DNA of 64,000 nt from Pseudomonadota bacterium (GTDB lineage: Bacteria; Desulfobacterota; Binatia; Binatales; Binataceae). The notes under the pieces were generated by a model. The model saw nothing but the letters and a program-made list of their open reading frames with translations, was not told where the DNA came from and ran no database searches. This document shows positions 36,406-45,003 of the stretch, one piece after another. Position 1 is the stretch's first letter. Each line of letters begins with the position of its first letter. The stretch is from assembly GCA_021323675.1 (NCBI GenBank), contig JAJPKP010000064.1:1-64000 (forward strand), given 5' to 3'. The position numbers and the translations under genes were made by a program.

Positions 36406-36426
36406 TTTCGGGCAGTTTGTCCGAAA
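36406..36426. promoter_or_regulatory. second inverted repeat, candidate activator site
   Basis: Arms TTTCGGGCA and TGTCCGAAA separated by GTT, with one mismatch, 62 bp upstream of the -24 element. A different sequence from the first repeat, so it could bind another factor. Confidence 0.5.
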
Positions 36427-36487
36427 TGGGCAGTCTTTTGCACAGCCTGACAATGTTGGAGACGTAGCAAAATCCACAAATATTCGC

Positions 36488-36503
36488 TGGCACGTCGCTT
36501 GCT
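36488..36503 (+). promoter_or_regulatory. sigma-54 promoter (-24/-12)
   Basis: TGGCACG, 4 bp, TTGCT: every consensus position of a sigma-54 promoter, with GG and GC exactly ten bases apart. Transcription would begin near 36514, giving a ~26-nt leader with GGAGG eight bases before the ATG at 36540. Confidence 0.85.
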
Positions 36504-36539
36504 CTAAAGCCCGACAACACCGTGATGGAGGATGCAGTG

Positions 36540-36716
36540 ATGAACGCGACAATCAATGAGGCAAGGCTCGAAAGGTTTGCGGCGATAGAGAGAGAAGCGG
36601 CGGCGAGCGATGCCATTCGGTTTGCGCAGTATGCGTGGCTGAACGAGCTGCCGGGAGTGGTGTTCGGACTGATCACGGTTGCGTACATCGTGACCTCTCT
36701 GCTCGCCCTCGCTTAA
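36540..36716 (+). CDS. membrane microprotein 1 of a sigma-54-driven tandem pair
   Basis: 58 residues from the ATG at 36540, chosen because GGAGG (36527-36531) precedes it at ideal spacing and because its paralog starts with the same MNAT. The first ~28 residues are charged and soluble. The rest (NELPGVVFGLITVAYIVTSL) is a single membrane helix that ends at the C-terminus with LALA and no tail. It is too short for most gene finders. I know of no family. About two thirds of the last 33 residues match the next gene, so the pair arose by duplication. Likely a tail-anchored or small-subunit-type membrane protein. Confidence 0.78.
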   Translation: MNATINEARLERFAAIEREAAASDAIRFAQYAWLNELPGVVFGLITVAYIVTSLLALA

Positions 36717-36749
36717 CGACGTTTCGAAGAACAAGTGGAGGAACTTACC

Positions 36750-36929
36750 ATGAACGCGACGACGACCAACCGAGCCAGGCTTGCGGGTTTCAACCGAGCG
36801 GCTGAGCCGGCGGCGCCGACCGATTCCATACGTTTCGCTCAGAACAGCCTTCTGACCGAGCTTCCGGGCGTTGCCTTCGGCCTCATCACGCTCTTTTATC
36901 TCGTAACCTCGCTTATCGCTCTCGCCTAA
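36750..36929 (+). CDS. membrane microprotein 2, paralog of the upstream gene
   Basis: 59 residues from the ATG at 36750, again with GGAGG at the same 8-base spacing. MNATTTNRAR, a variable linker, then DSIRFAQ, TELPGVAFGLITLFY and LVTSLIALA, matching the first protein almost position by position in the last 33 residues. The two genes are 33 bp apart with no promoter or terminator between, so they share the sigma-54 promoter. Keeping both copies suggests a hetero-oligomer or a stoichiometric pair. The stop overlaps by 4 bp the stop of the convergent gene at 36926. Confidence 0.78.
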   Translation: MNATTTNRARLAGFNRAAEPAAPTDSIRFAQNSLLTELPGVAFGLITLFYLVTSLIALA

Positions 36930-37531
36930 CCATTCGATACGCGCCTCGCGCGCGCCGCTGGTTCGACGGGAGAGTCAGCCAAAAGTGCGGCGCGCGCCGG
37001 ACGGGTGCGAACTTCAGCATCAACCGTAGCGCGCCGCACAATCGTTAGCGATACCAGGACCGTAACCGCGGTCAGCACAATCGTCACCCACACCATCGCG
37101 CGAATTCGCGCCAGAATTGAATTGACCTGATCGATCGTGAACGGCTCGCCGTCTCCATGCTCGGCGATTTCTTCCTGCCGTCCGATCCTGAATGCCAGCC
37201 CCAGGCAGATGTAGGTTTGAAGGAAGATGATCAGAAAGGCCAGCCCCAATTTGAGCGCGAGCGGTTCGCCGATTTTCGCAAAATAGTCGAACTTCATCTC
37301 CGCTTTCAGGTCCGTCAGCCGCATCGCCCCCGTGATCACGATCACGAGCATCATGCCCAGCGAGAACGGATTGTAGAACTTGAAGCCGGCGATCAGGCTG
37401 GCGCGCCGATGCGCTTCATCGGGCGCGCGCTCGGCCGCCGGTATCAGCATGTACACGACGGCGAACTGGCCCCCGAAGTACGCGGCCCAGGCCAGTATAT
37501 GGACCCAAACCAGGATCTCGCTTTCTGACAT
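36926..37531 (-). CDS. four-helix integral membrane protein, function unknown
   Basis: 201 residues. Four hydrophobic segments (about 7-29, 55-72, 87-109, 142-165) with VHILAWAAYFGGQFAVVYM at the start, which recalls CopD-like and related four-helix membrane proteins with a His near the first helix. The C-terminal ~30 residues are Arg/Ala-rich and cytoplasmic. It converges on the microprotein pair with a 4-bp stop overlap, so read-through antisense RNA is possible. Confidence 0.6.
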   Translation of the reverse strand: MSESEILVWVHILAWAAYFGGQFAVVYMLIPAAERAPDEAHRRASLIAGFKFYNPFSLGMMLVIVITGAMRLTDLKAEMKFDYFAKIGEPLALKLGLAFLIIFLQTYICLGLAFRIGRQEEIAEHGDGEPFTIDQVNSILARIRAMVWVTIVLTAVTVLVSLTIVRRATVDAEVRTRPARAALLADSPVEPAARARRVSNG

Positions 37532-37558
37532 CGGCTGGAATCTTTCCCGGGCGACGGC

Positions 37559-38935
37559 TTACGGCGATTCGTACGGCTCGCCCGGATCGAAATCCAGCGC
37601 GTTGGTCCGCGCCACTCTCGAATACCATCGTCCGCTCTCTTTGATGATCCGGTTCTGGGTCCGAAAGTCGCACCATACGATGCCAAAGCGCTGGCCGTGC
37701 AGCCCCTCGGCCCATTCGAAGTTATCGGTCAGCGTCCAGGTGAAATAGCCGCGCACGTCGGCTCCCTTTTTGATCGCGCGGTTCAGCTCGGCCAGGTAAC
37801 GGCGCATGAAGCTGATGCGCCGCTGATCGTTGACTTTGCCGTCCGGCCCCGGTCCATCGCCGTACGAGCATCCGTTCTCCGTGATGTAGATGGGGAGGCC
37901 CGGATAGTCATTCGCGATCCGCAGCGCCATCCGTGACAACGCCTGCGGAATCACTTCCCATCCGAACTCGGTTACTTCCTCCGACCCTCCGCGAATCTGC
38001 TTCGCCGCGAGATGATGATCGTGAGGATCGTGCGCGACCACCGCGCGCGAATAGAGATTGATGCCGATAAAGTCGAGTGGAGCCTTGATGGTCTCCATGT
38101 CGTTCGCCTTTATCTCGACCCGATCCGCCATCGTGCCGCGCAGATAAGCCTCCGGATAGCGGCCGTTCATCACCGTTTCGAGAAACCAAAGGTTGGAAAA
38201 GCGATGCCACCTCTCGGCGGCCATCCGATCTTCATCAGCTTCCGACGCCGCATACACCGACGCCATGCTGAACGCCGTTCCCACCATCTCGGGCTTGCGA
38301 TGCGATTCGCGCAGTGCTCGCACCGCGAGTCCCTGCGCGAGGTTTACGGTATGCGTCGCGCGGATAGCCTGGCTGGCTTCACGCCGTCCGGGCGCGTGAA
38401 TTCCCACCAGATAGCCCAGGATCGTGAAGACCCACGGTTCGTTGAAAACCATCCAGTGTTTGACGCGGTCGCCCAGATGATCGACGACAACCGCCGCGTA
38501 GTCGCGAAAGTATTCGGCAAGATCGCGATTGGGCCATCCGCCCTTGTCTTCCAGCGCCTGCGGCAGATCCCAGTGGTAGAGCGTGAACCACGGCTGGATA
38601 TTGTGGGCCAGCAGTTCATCGACCACGCGGTCGTAAAAGTCCATCCCCTTCGGATTGATGGCGCCGTGGCCTTCAGGGATGATCCGCGGCCACGACAGGG
38701 ACATCCGCGCCGCATTCAGGCCGAGTTCCGCCTGAATCGCGATATCCTGACGGTAGCGATGGTAGAAATCGCAGGCGACGTCGCCGGTCTCGCCGCGCTT
38801 TATTTTGCCGGGCGTGTGCGAGAAGCGATCCCAGATCGATTCGCCCTTGCCGTCCTCGTTCCAGGCGCCCTCGATCTGGTACGAGGCGCTGGCCGTGCCC
38901 CACAGAAAGCCCTTGGGGAAACTCATGTCCGCCAT
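37559..38935 (-). CDS. GH1 beta-glucosidase
   Basis: 458 residues from MADMSFPKGF; an ATG ten codons upstream is in frame. FPKGFLWGTASASYQIEGAW is the GH1 opening. The acid/base Glu is in VFNEPW and the nucleophile Glu in PIYITENG; NLYSRAVV and WTLTDNFEWAEG line the glycone site. It retains the anomeric configuration while hydrolysing beta-glucosides or beta-galactosides. No signal peptide, so it is cytoplasmic and needs an importer; the GPH-type MFS at 50548 is a distant candidate. Confidence 0.92.
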   Translation of the reverse strand: MADMSFPKGFLWGTASASYQIEGAWNEDGKGESIWDRFSHTPGKIKRGETGDVACDFYHRYRQDIAIQAELGLNAARMSLSWPRIIPEGHGAINPKGMDFYDRVVDELLAHNIQPWFTLYHWDLPQALEDKGGWPNRDLAEYFRDYAAVVVDHLGDRVKHWMVFNEPWVFTILGYLVGIHAPGRREASQAIRATHTVNLAQGLAVRALRESHRKPEMVGTAFSMASVYAASEADEDRMAAERWHRFSNLWFLETVMNGRYPEAYLRGTMADRVEIKANDMETIKAPLDFIGINLYSRAVVAHDPHDHHLAAKQIRGGSEEVTEFGWEVIPQALSRMALRIANDYPGLPIYITENGCSYGDGPGPDGKVNDQRRISFMRRYLAELNRAIKKGADVRGYFTWTLTDNFEWAEGLHGQRFGIVWCDFRTQNRIIKESGRWYSRVARTNALDFDPGEPYESP

Positions 38936-38996
38936 AGGCGCGTTGCTTAGCACAGCCGGCGCCATCGTGGCGACCCGTCGTGGGCCGGCGATGGTT

Positions 38997-39767
38997 CTAG
39001 ATATTGCTGCGACCTTGCGCGCCGTCCACCGGCACGCAAGCGCCGGTTATCCAACTGGCGCGCGGTGACGCCAGCATCAGCGCCGCGAAGGCGACCTCCT
39101 CGGGACGTCCGAGGCGTCCCCAGGGAAATTCGTGCGCGATGAAGTCCTTCTCGAACGCCGGATTCTGTTTGAACACGGCCTCCCACACGCCGCCCGGATA
39201 GATGATCGACCCAGGCGCGATGGCGTTGACGCGAATCTGATGCGGCGCGAGTTCCCGCGCCAGCATCTTGGTCAGCGAATTGAGGGCCGCCTTGGACGCA
39301 TTGTAGCTGACGGGTCCTCCCGCCTCGCGGCCATAGATGGAGCTGATATTGATAATTGCGCCGCCGCCGCGCTTCTGCATCTCCGCCGCGCACGCCCGCG
39401 CCAGAGACACCGCCGAGAAAAAATTCTGATCGAACGCCGCCTGCCAGGCTTTTTCGTCCAGCGCCGCGAAGGGCCTGGGGTCGGCGCCGCCGGCGTTGTT
39501 GATTAAAACGTCCACCGCGCCGAAGCGTTCAACGGTTGTCCCGACCCACTTCGCCGCCGCGGTCGCATCGGCAACGTCAACCGCCTGCGCCACCACCTCC
39601 GCTCCGGCGGCGCGAAGCTGCTTTTCGGCTTCGGAGAGCGCGTCTGCTCCGCGCGCGCAGATGCTAAGTCGTGCGCCTTCCGCGGCGAACGCCTCGGCCA
39701 TCGCGCGCCCCAACCCCTTGCTCGCGCCGGTGATCATCACGACTTTTCCGTTCAGCTTCAGGTCCAT
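38997..39767 (-). CDS. short-chain dehydrogenase/reductase
   Basis: 256 residues from the ATG at 39767, which has AGGAG close upstream. Cofactor loop TGASKGLGRAM, then NNAGGADPRP, the catalytic Ser in NISSIYG and the Tyr-x-x-x-Lys of SYNASK. A classical SDR that oxidises or reduces an alcohol/ketone with NAD(P). It lies 29 bp downstream of the Rieske oxygenase gene, so it may act on the same product, for example a dihydrodiol. Confidence 0.9.
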   Translation of the reverse strand: MDLKLNGKVVMITGASKGLGRAMAEAFAAEGARLSICARGADALSEAEKQLRAAGAEVVAQAVDVADATAAAKWVGTTVERFGAVDVLINNAGGADPRPFAALDEKAWQAAFDQNFFSAVSLARACAAEMQKRGGGAIINISSIYGREAGGPVSYNASKAALNSLTKMLARELAPHQIRVNAIAPGSIIYPGGVWEAVFKQNPAFEKDFIAHEFPWGRLGRPEEVAFAALMLASPRASWITGACVPVDGAQGRSNI

Positions 39768-39796
39768 TGCGTCACTCCTCTGGTGGCCGCTCGCGG

Positions 39797-41158
39797 TTAT
39801 CGTGCAAGCCACTGGTCGAGCAGATGATGGAAATGGCGAATCTTCGTTTCCTGGTAATTCGCCAGGGTGATCGTCTTCTTGCTCATCGCCCTGAGCCCCA
39901 GTTGCACCTTGGGCAGGTTGAAGGTGTCCTGGTTGAAGACGCGGGCGAGAAAGCCCAATTCGGGCGCCTCCGTCCAGTCATCGTCCGGACCCAGCCAGTG
40001 AATTCGCGCTGAGGGCGGCTTCGCTCCGGGCGGGCAAGGCACCAGGTACATGCATTCCATGATCGATTCATCGACATTGGCGCCATGCGGACGGAACCGG
40101 TACACGATTCTGTTGTATGCGCCCCACGGATGAAAATTCGGGAAGACCGTGTAATAGAAACTATCGACCAGCTCCGCATCGGATAACTCGTCCACCGAAG
40201 GACCGAGGGCGGGCCGCAGCATTTCGCGGCCGCCCGCGGCGGCAGCGATGCGCGCGGTAAGCGGGCCGCCGACCTTGACGAGCGCAGGCTCGTCGAGCCG
40301 CCGATCCACCATCGCATCGAACATCTCCTGCTCGCTGGGCTTCCAGGCAAGATGCGGGCTCGGCGTGCCGTTCGCGGTGATCGCGCGGGAAAAGTTGCCC
40401 CAGGCATCGTACTGCGAATTCGCATCGCCGATTCCCGGCAGCAACTGCGGATGCGTTGCGACGACGTGGAATGCCTCCATAAAAGCTTCCTGCGCGACTT
40501 TCCAGTTGCAGCGCAGAATCTTGGCCACGTGCGCCTGCTTGTAACGCAGCTCCAGCGGCCATCGCTTGAACTGATCCGTGAGTTCATCCCCAAGGAATTC
40601 TTCAAGCGAGCTTGCGTTCGGGTCCGGATTGATGAAGACAAACCCGCCCCATGTGCCGACCTTCGCCTCGGGCAGCGACCATTCGGAAGGCTTGACGTGG
40701 GGAAAGTCCCACTGGCAGGGGATGTGCTTCAGCGTTCCGTCGAGGTTCCAAGCGAACCCGTGGAAAGGGCATCGAAACTCGGTCGCGCGCAGGCCGTCCT
40801 TCTCGCGCAGCAGGCGGCCGCGGTGCAGGCAGGCATTGACGAAGGCCTTGAACCGAGCGGGCGCGACCCGCGCCACCAGGAACGACATCCCGGCGATCTC
40901 GTACACGATATAGTCGCCGACGTCGGGGATGTCCTCCTCGCGACACGCCATCTGCCATACTCTTTTCCACAGCCGCTCTACTTCCAAATCGAAAAAGGCG
41001 CGCGAGGTGTAGCGTTCGACCGGTATTTCCGAGGGCGGCAGCGAAATCGGATTTTCGCGCCGCAGCACATCCGGCACAGGATGCGTGTCGCTATCGAGCA
41101 GGCGCTGATAAGTGAGCCAGTTTTCGGGCAGCTTCGGCGCGGGTTCAACTCTCGACAT
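39797..41158 (-). CDS. Rieske ring-hydroxylating oxygenase, catalytic subunit
   Basis: 453 residues. The Rieske cluster is in CLHRGRLL and CPFHGFAWNLDG (residues about 87-115). The mononuclear iron site is in EAFMEAFHVVATHPQLL, with the bridging Glu/Asp and two His, and a third ligand further on. It would hydroxylate an aromatic or steroid-like substrate, or demethylate. No small beta-subunit or ferredoxin reductase is nearby, so it may use a homotrimer and an external reductase. It is part of a TetR / 84-residue protein / oxygenase / SDR operon. Confidence 0.92.
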   Translation of the reverse strand: MSRVEPAPKLPENWLTYQRLLDSDTHPVPDVLRRENPISLPPSEIPVERYTSRAFFDLEVERLWKRVWQMACREEDIPDVGDYIVYEIAGMSFLVARVAPARFKAFVNACLHRGRLLREKDGLRATEFRCPFHGFAWNLDGTLKHIPCQWDFPHVKPSEWSLPEAKVGTWGGFVFINPDPNASSLEEFLGDELTDQFKRWPLELRYKQAHVAKILRCNWKVAQEAFMEAFHVVATHPQLLPGIGDANSQYDAWGNFSRAITANGTPSPHLAWKPSEQEMFDAMVDRRLDEPALVKVGGPLTARIAAAAGGREMLRPALGPSVDELSDAELVDSFYYTVFPNFHPWGAYNRIVYRFRPHGANVDESIMECMYLVPCPPGAKPPSARIHWLGPDDDWTEAPELGFLARVFNQDTFNLPKVQLGLRAMSKKTITLANYQETKIRHFHHLLDQWLAR

Positions 41159-41161
41159 GAT

Positions 41162-41416
41162 TCATCTCCACCCGGTTCGGATTCCCGAGCCAGGAGCGAC
41201 GGGCGGCAGCGTCATCCGGCGAGACCGCGATTGAGCGCCGAGCTCGCGCCCGCCAATCCATCCGCACAGATGAGGATCGGCGAAATAGATCTCTCCGGAT
41301 ATGTAGGTTCCGTCGGGTTCGAACACGCCGGATTTGCCGTCCTTCTCGACCCGGATAGTGCCATCCGGCTGCAGGTCATAGAGCGCGCCGCCAAGCGGAT
41401 GTCTTATCGATCGCAT
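41162..41416 (-). CDS. small conserved protein of the oxygenase operon
   Basis: 84 residues: SIRHPLGGALYDLQPDGTIRVEK, then DGKSGVFEPDGTYISGEI and ADPHLCGWIGG. The repeated G-x-x-x-PDGT strands suggest an all-beta fold. It stands 3 bp before the oxygenase gene and 8 bp after TetR, so it is coupled to both. I do not know its function; a role in cofactor assembly or substrate delivery to the oxygenase is only a guess. Confidence 0.7.
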   Translation of the reverse strand: MRSIRHPLGGALYDLQPDGTIRVEKDGKSGVFEPDGTYISGEIYFADPHLCGWIGGRELGAQSRSRRMTLPPVAPGSGIRTGWR

Positions 41417-41424
41417 CCTCGAAA

Positions 41425-42069
41425 CTACCTTGCGGCCGAGGCTCGCCGCGCGAGACGGACCGAGCTTCGGCCGCGCTTGACCGCCCGCCGCACCATCGCG
41501 CGCGCGAAATCCAGAAAGCGATCGCGCTCGGCGGGATCGGCGGGTTTGGTCCGATAAAATGTGGCGTAACCGACCATCATGCCGAGCAGCGCCAGCGCAA
41601 GGCCGTCAGGATCGTCGGCTTTGGCCTCTTTCAGTGCCTCGCGCAGCAGCTCGCGCAGGCGGAAGTGAAGCCGGGTGTAGAAGCGATCGACGGTGTTTTT
41701 GCGGACGCAGGCGGCCCAATACTCGATAATCGCAAGCGTCGCACGCCAGTTCTCGGTGGTGCGCATCACGTACGCCTCGACCAGGGCTTCGATTCTGCGT
41801 AGCGGATCGCGCTCGCGGGCGCTCACTTCCCTGAGAGCTTCGAGGCCCGACTCAAACAAACGCTGCACCGCCGAGTGCATCAGCTCGTCCTTGTCTTTGA
41901 AGTAATAGTGCAGGATCGAAAGAGGGACTTTCGCTTCCCTGGCCACTACCCGCAGCGAGCACTCCGCAAACGCGTGCTTGAGCACGCTCTGCAGGGCGGC
42001 CGCTTCGATCCGATCGCGGCGCATTCGCCGCGCTTCGATGCGGAATCGATCGGTGGCGTACTTCGGCAT
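41425..42069 (-). CDS. TetR-family regulator of the oxygenase operon
   Basis: 214 residues. N-terminal HTH: RRDRIEAAALQSVLKHAF, then SLRVVAREAKVPLSILHYYFKDKDELM, the typical TetR recognition helix. The C-terminal ligand domain is divergent. As first gene of the operon it probably represses itself and the oxygenase genes until a substrate binds. Its operator should lie in the 116-bp gap 42070-42185, where I see no strong dyad. Confidence 0.9.
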   Translation of the reverse strand: MPKYATDRFRIEARRMRRDRIEAAALQSVLKHAFAECSLRVVAREAKVPLSILHYYFKDKDELMHSAVQRLFESGLEALREVSARERDPLRRIEALVEAYVMRTTENWRATLAIIEYWAACVRKNTVDRFYTRLHFRLRELLREALKEAKADDPDGLALALLGMMVGYATFYRTKPADPAERDRFLDFARAMVRRAVKRGRSSVRLARRASAAR

Positions 42070-42185
42070 CGCGATTCTTGGACGACTGTCCTACGATTCG
42101 GACATTCGCTCAGGAAATCTCCGGATGTCAAGTGGAATTGCGCGGCCGGCTGGCGGATGCCGAAGCCGCGCGCGGAGGGCGTCCT

Positions 42186-43124
42186 TCAGCCGTGCTGCGC
42201 TTCGAGCCAGCGCTCAGCGTCGATCGCCGCCATGCATCCCGTGCCCGCGGCCGTCACCGCCTGACGATACACGCGATCGGCGACGTCGCCCGCCGCGAAG
42301 ACTCCTTCGACATTCGTGTACGTCGATCCGGATCGAACCACCAGGTAGCCCAGCTCGTCCATCTCGAGTTGTCCCTTGAACACGGCCGTGTTGGGTTGAT
42401 GTCCGATCGCGATGAAAACGCCGTCGGTCCTGAAATCCTGGGTCTTGCCGGTCTTGACGTTCTTGAGCCGCACGCCGCTTACACCGTCTTTTGGATTTCC
42501 GTAGATCTCGTCGATCACGGAGTCCCAGGCGAATGCGATTTTGGGATTCTTGTTCGCGCGATCCTGCATGATCTTGGATGCGCGCAGCGAGTCGCGGCGA
42601 TGGACGATCGTCACCCGGGTGCAGAAGCGCGTCAGGAACGTCGCTTCCTCCATCGCCGTGTCGCCCCCGCCGACCACGACGACCTCCTTGTTCTTGAAGA
42701 ATGCGCCGTCGCAGGTTGCGCACGCGCTCACTCCATAGCCCATCAGCCGCTTCTCGGACTCGATGTTGAGCAGCTTGGCGGAAGCTCCGGTCGCGACAAT
42801 CAGCGCCTGCGCCTTTATGATCTTGCCGTCCACCACGATCTCGAACGGCCGGTTCTTAAGCCGCGCTTCGGTGACCTCGCCGGAGATGAATCGGGTTCCA
42901 AAGCGTTCGGCCTGCCGCCGAAAAATGTCCATCATCTCCGGCCCTTGAACCCCTTTTTCGAACCCGGGATAGTTTTCGACCTCGGTCGTAATCGTTAGCT
43001 GCCCCCCGGGCGACGTTCCTTCGACCACGACTGGTTCGAGATTCGCGCGCGCGGTGTAGAGAGCGGCGGTCAGGCCCGCGGGGCCGGAACCGAGAATGAC
43101 TACCTTGTGCATTTCTTCTGCCAT
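42186..43124 (-). CDS. trxB: thioredoxin reductase
   Basis: 312 residues from the ATG at 43124 (MAEEMHKVVILGSGPAGL), favoured by GGAAG upstream over an ATG four codons earlier. FAD motif GSGPAG, redox-active CATCDG, NADPH motif VVGGGDTAMEEA and the C-terminal GVFAAGDVAD are all in place. It transfers electrons from NADPH to thioredoxin. Divergent from moaC with a 74-bp spacer that must hold both promoters. Confidence 0.95.
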   Translation of the reverse strand: MAEEMHKVVILGSGPAGLTAALYTARANLEPVVVEGTSPGGQLTITTEVENYPGFEKGVQGPEMMDIFRRQAERFGTRFISGEVTEARLKNRPFEIVVDGKIIKAQALIVATGASAKLLNIESEKRLMGYGVSACATCDGAFFKNKEVVVVGGGDTAMEEATFLTRFCTRVTIVHRRDSLRASKIMQDRANKNPKIAFAWDSVIDEIYGNPKDGVSGVRLKNVKTGKTQDFRTDGVFIAIGHQPNTAVFKGQLEMDELGYLVVRSGSTYTNVEGVFAAGDVADRVYRQAVTAAGTGCMAAIDAERWLEAQHG

Positions 43125-43198
43125 GACAACTTCCAAGCTGGGCGTGTGCGCAGCAGTTTATTGTATATCCCGAGGCGGTCAACATAAGCTGCGAAGCG

Positions 43199-43732
43199 AT
43201 GGCGAAAAACAAGAAGAACCGCACGGATGCCGCCGCGCGCCTTACGCATCTGGATTCCCGGGGGAAAATCCGGATGGTGGACGTCGGCGAGAAACCGGTT
43301 ACCCGGCGGGAGGCGGTGGCGCGGGGAAGAATCACGATGGCACCCGCGACGCTTGACGCAATCCTGCGCGGAGGCCTGAAAAAGGGCGAGGCGCTTGCCG
43401 CGGCGCGTATCGCGGGCATCATGGCCGCAAAGCATACCCACGAGCTGATCCCGCTCTGCCATCAGCTTCCGCTCGAGGTGGTTGAGGTGACATTGCATCC
43501 CAACCGATCGCGAACCGCGCTCGAGATCGAGGCGCGCGCCGCCACCCAGGCCCGCACCGGAGTCGAAATGGAAGCGATGGTCGCGGTCAGCGTTGCGGCG
43601 CTGACTATCTATGACATGGCGAAGGCGATCGATCGCGCGATGGAAATCGGCGCGATTCGGCTGGTCGCGAAGCGGGGAGGGCGCAGCGGCGAATTCCTCA
43701 GGCCGGGTGAGTCCGCGTGGCCGGAGAAGTAA
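43199..43732 (+). CDS. moaC: cyclic pyranopterin monophosphate synthase
   Basis: 177 residues. MVDVGEKPVTRREAVARG, HTHELIPLCHQLPL and GVEMEAMVAVSVAALTIYDM are the MoaC active-site segments. It forms cyclic pyranopterin monophosphate for molybdenum cofactor. The N-terminal ~20 residues are longer than average and Lys-rich. The stop overlaps the next gene by 16 bp. No other moa genes are within the window. Confidence 0.95.
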   Translation: MAKNKKNRTDAAARLTHLDSRGKIRMVDVGEKPVTRREAVARGRITMAPATLDAILRGGLKKGEALAAARIAGIMAAKHTHELIPLCHQLPLEVVEVTLHPNRSRTALEIEARAATQARTGVEMEAMVAVSVAALTIYDMAKAIDRAMEIGAIRLVAKRGGRSGEFLRPGESAWPEK

Positions 43733-44916
43733 GCGAAGCGCGGGCGGGGCGCATCTATCTGCGCGCGGGCCGCGACGGTCCGGTGCGCGGCGGGAATCCG
43801 TGGATCTTTTCGCAGGCGATCGCGCGCGTCGAGCCCGGCGAGCTTCCGCCAGGCGCTCGCGCCGAGGTCTACGATGCCGGCGGCGATCTGATCGGCGCCG
43901 GCTACTACAATCCCCGCACTACGATCGCGGTGCGGATGCTTGTGTGGGGAGAAGCTCCGCCGCTTTCGGAGATCATCGCCCGGCGTGTTGATCGTGCGAT
44001 CCAGCTCCGGCGCAGCTTTGTGCGCGGCGATACGGATTCGTACCGGCTCATCAACGGCGACGGCGACGCGCTTTCGGGCGTAGTGGTCGATCGCTATGGC
44101 GATGTCCTCGTGGTTCAGCTTCTGACCGCAGGCGCAGACCTGATGCGCGATCGCGTGGTCGAGACGCTTGCCGCGCGCATCGCCCCGCGCGCGATAATCG
44201 AACGCAGCCAGGGTGCGGTCCGCAAGCAGGAGGGACTCGGCGATCGCTCGGGAGTCTTGATGGGAGAACCGGTGGCGGAGGTTGTCGGGCTTGAAAACGG
44301 CGTCAGATTTGTCGCCGACCTCGAGCGCGGACAGAAGACCGGATCTTTTCTGGACCAGCGCGAGAATCATGCGCTCGCGGCGGCTCTGTCGGCGGGCGCG
44401 CGAGTGCTCGATGCGTGCTGCTATGGCGGAGGCTTTACGCTCGCCGCGCTCAAAGGCGGCGCGAAAAGCGTGGCCGCGGTCGATACTTCCGCGCGCGCAC
44501 TCGAGATGTTGAAGCGAAACCTCGAGCTCAACGGCTTCGAGAATGCTCAGGTCGAAGCCATTCACGGCGAGGCGGCTGAGTTCATGGCGGCCAGCGAGAA
44601 GAAATTCGACCTCGTGGTTCTCGATCCTCCGCCGCTGGCTCGCAGCCGTGCGGACGCCGAACGGGCGGGACGCCTGTACACCGAACTGAATGCGTTCGCG
44701 ATCAGGATGCTCGCGCCGGGCGGTAGGATGCTGACCTTTTCGTGCTCCGCGCATTTTCGCGGCGAAAGCTTCGTGCAGGCCGTGCGCATCGCGCAGGCAA
44801 AGGCGCGGCGCGGGCTGCGGATGCTTCGGCATCTGGGTCCCGGGCCCGACCATCCTGCCTTGCTCGGCCATGCCGAAGGCGAATATCTTACGGGGTTGCT
44901 GCTGGCGGACCTCTAA
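43717..44916 (+). CDS. class I rRNA (cytosine-C5) methyltransferase, RlmI type
   Basis: 399 residues from a GTG at 43717 that overlaps moaC. A PUA-like domain (GNPWIFSQAI) leads, followed by a Rossmann methyltransferase: VLDACCYGGGFTLAALKGG (SAM), LDPPPLARSR (motif IV) and FSCSAHF near the end, where a Cys matches the catalytic residue of RlmI-like enzymes. It most likely methylates 23S rRNA (m5C). Overlap with moaC shows they are co-transcribed. Confidence 0.88.
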   Translation: MAGEVSEARAGRIYLRAGRDGPVRGGNPWIFSQAIARVEPGELPPGARAEVYDAGGDLIGAGYYNPRTTIAVRMLVWGEAPPLSEIIARRVDRAIQLRRSFVRGDTDSYRLINGDGDALSGVVVDRYGDVLVVQLLTAGADLMRDRVVETLAARIAPRAIIERSQGAVRKQEGLGDRSGVLMGEPVAEVVGLENGVRFVADLERGQKTGSFLDQRENHALAAALSAGARVLDACCYGGGFTLAALKGGAKSVAAVDTSARALEMLKRNLELNGFENAQVEAIHGEAAEFMAASEKKFDLVVLDPPPLARSRADAERAGRLYTELNAFAIRMLAPGGRMLTFSCSAHFRGESFVQAVRIAQAKARRGLRMLRHLGPGPDHPALLGHAEGEYLTGLLLADL

Positions 44917-45003
44917 CAGTCGGTAGGCAGCGAGATTTGGCGCTTGCGCAACGCCTTTCTTTCCTTGAGTATAGAGCAAATTTCCCAATTGAAGATTTCA
45001 ATC

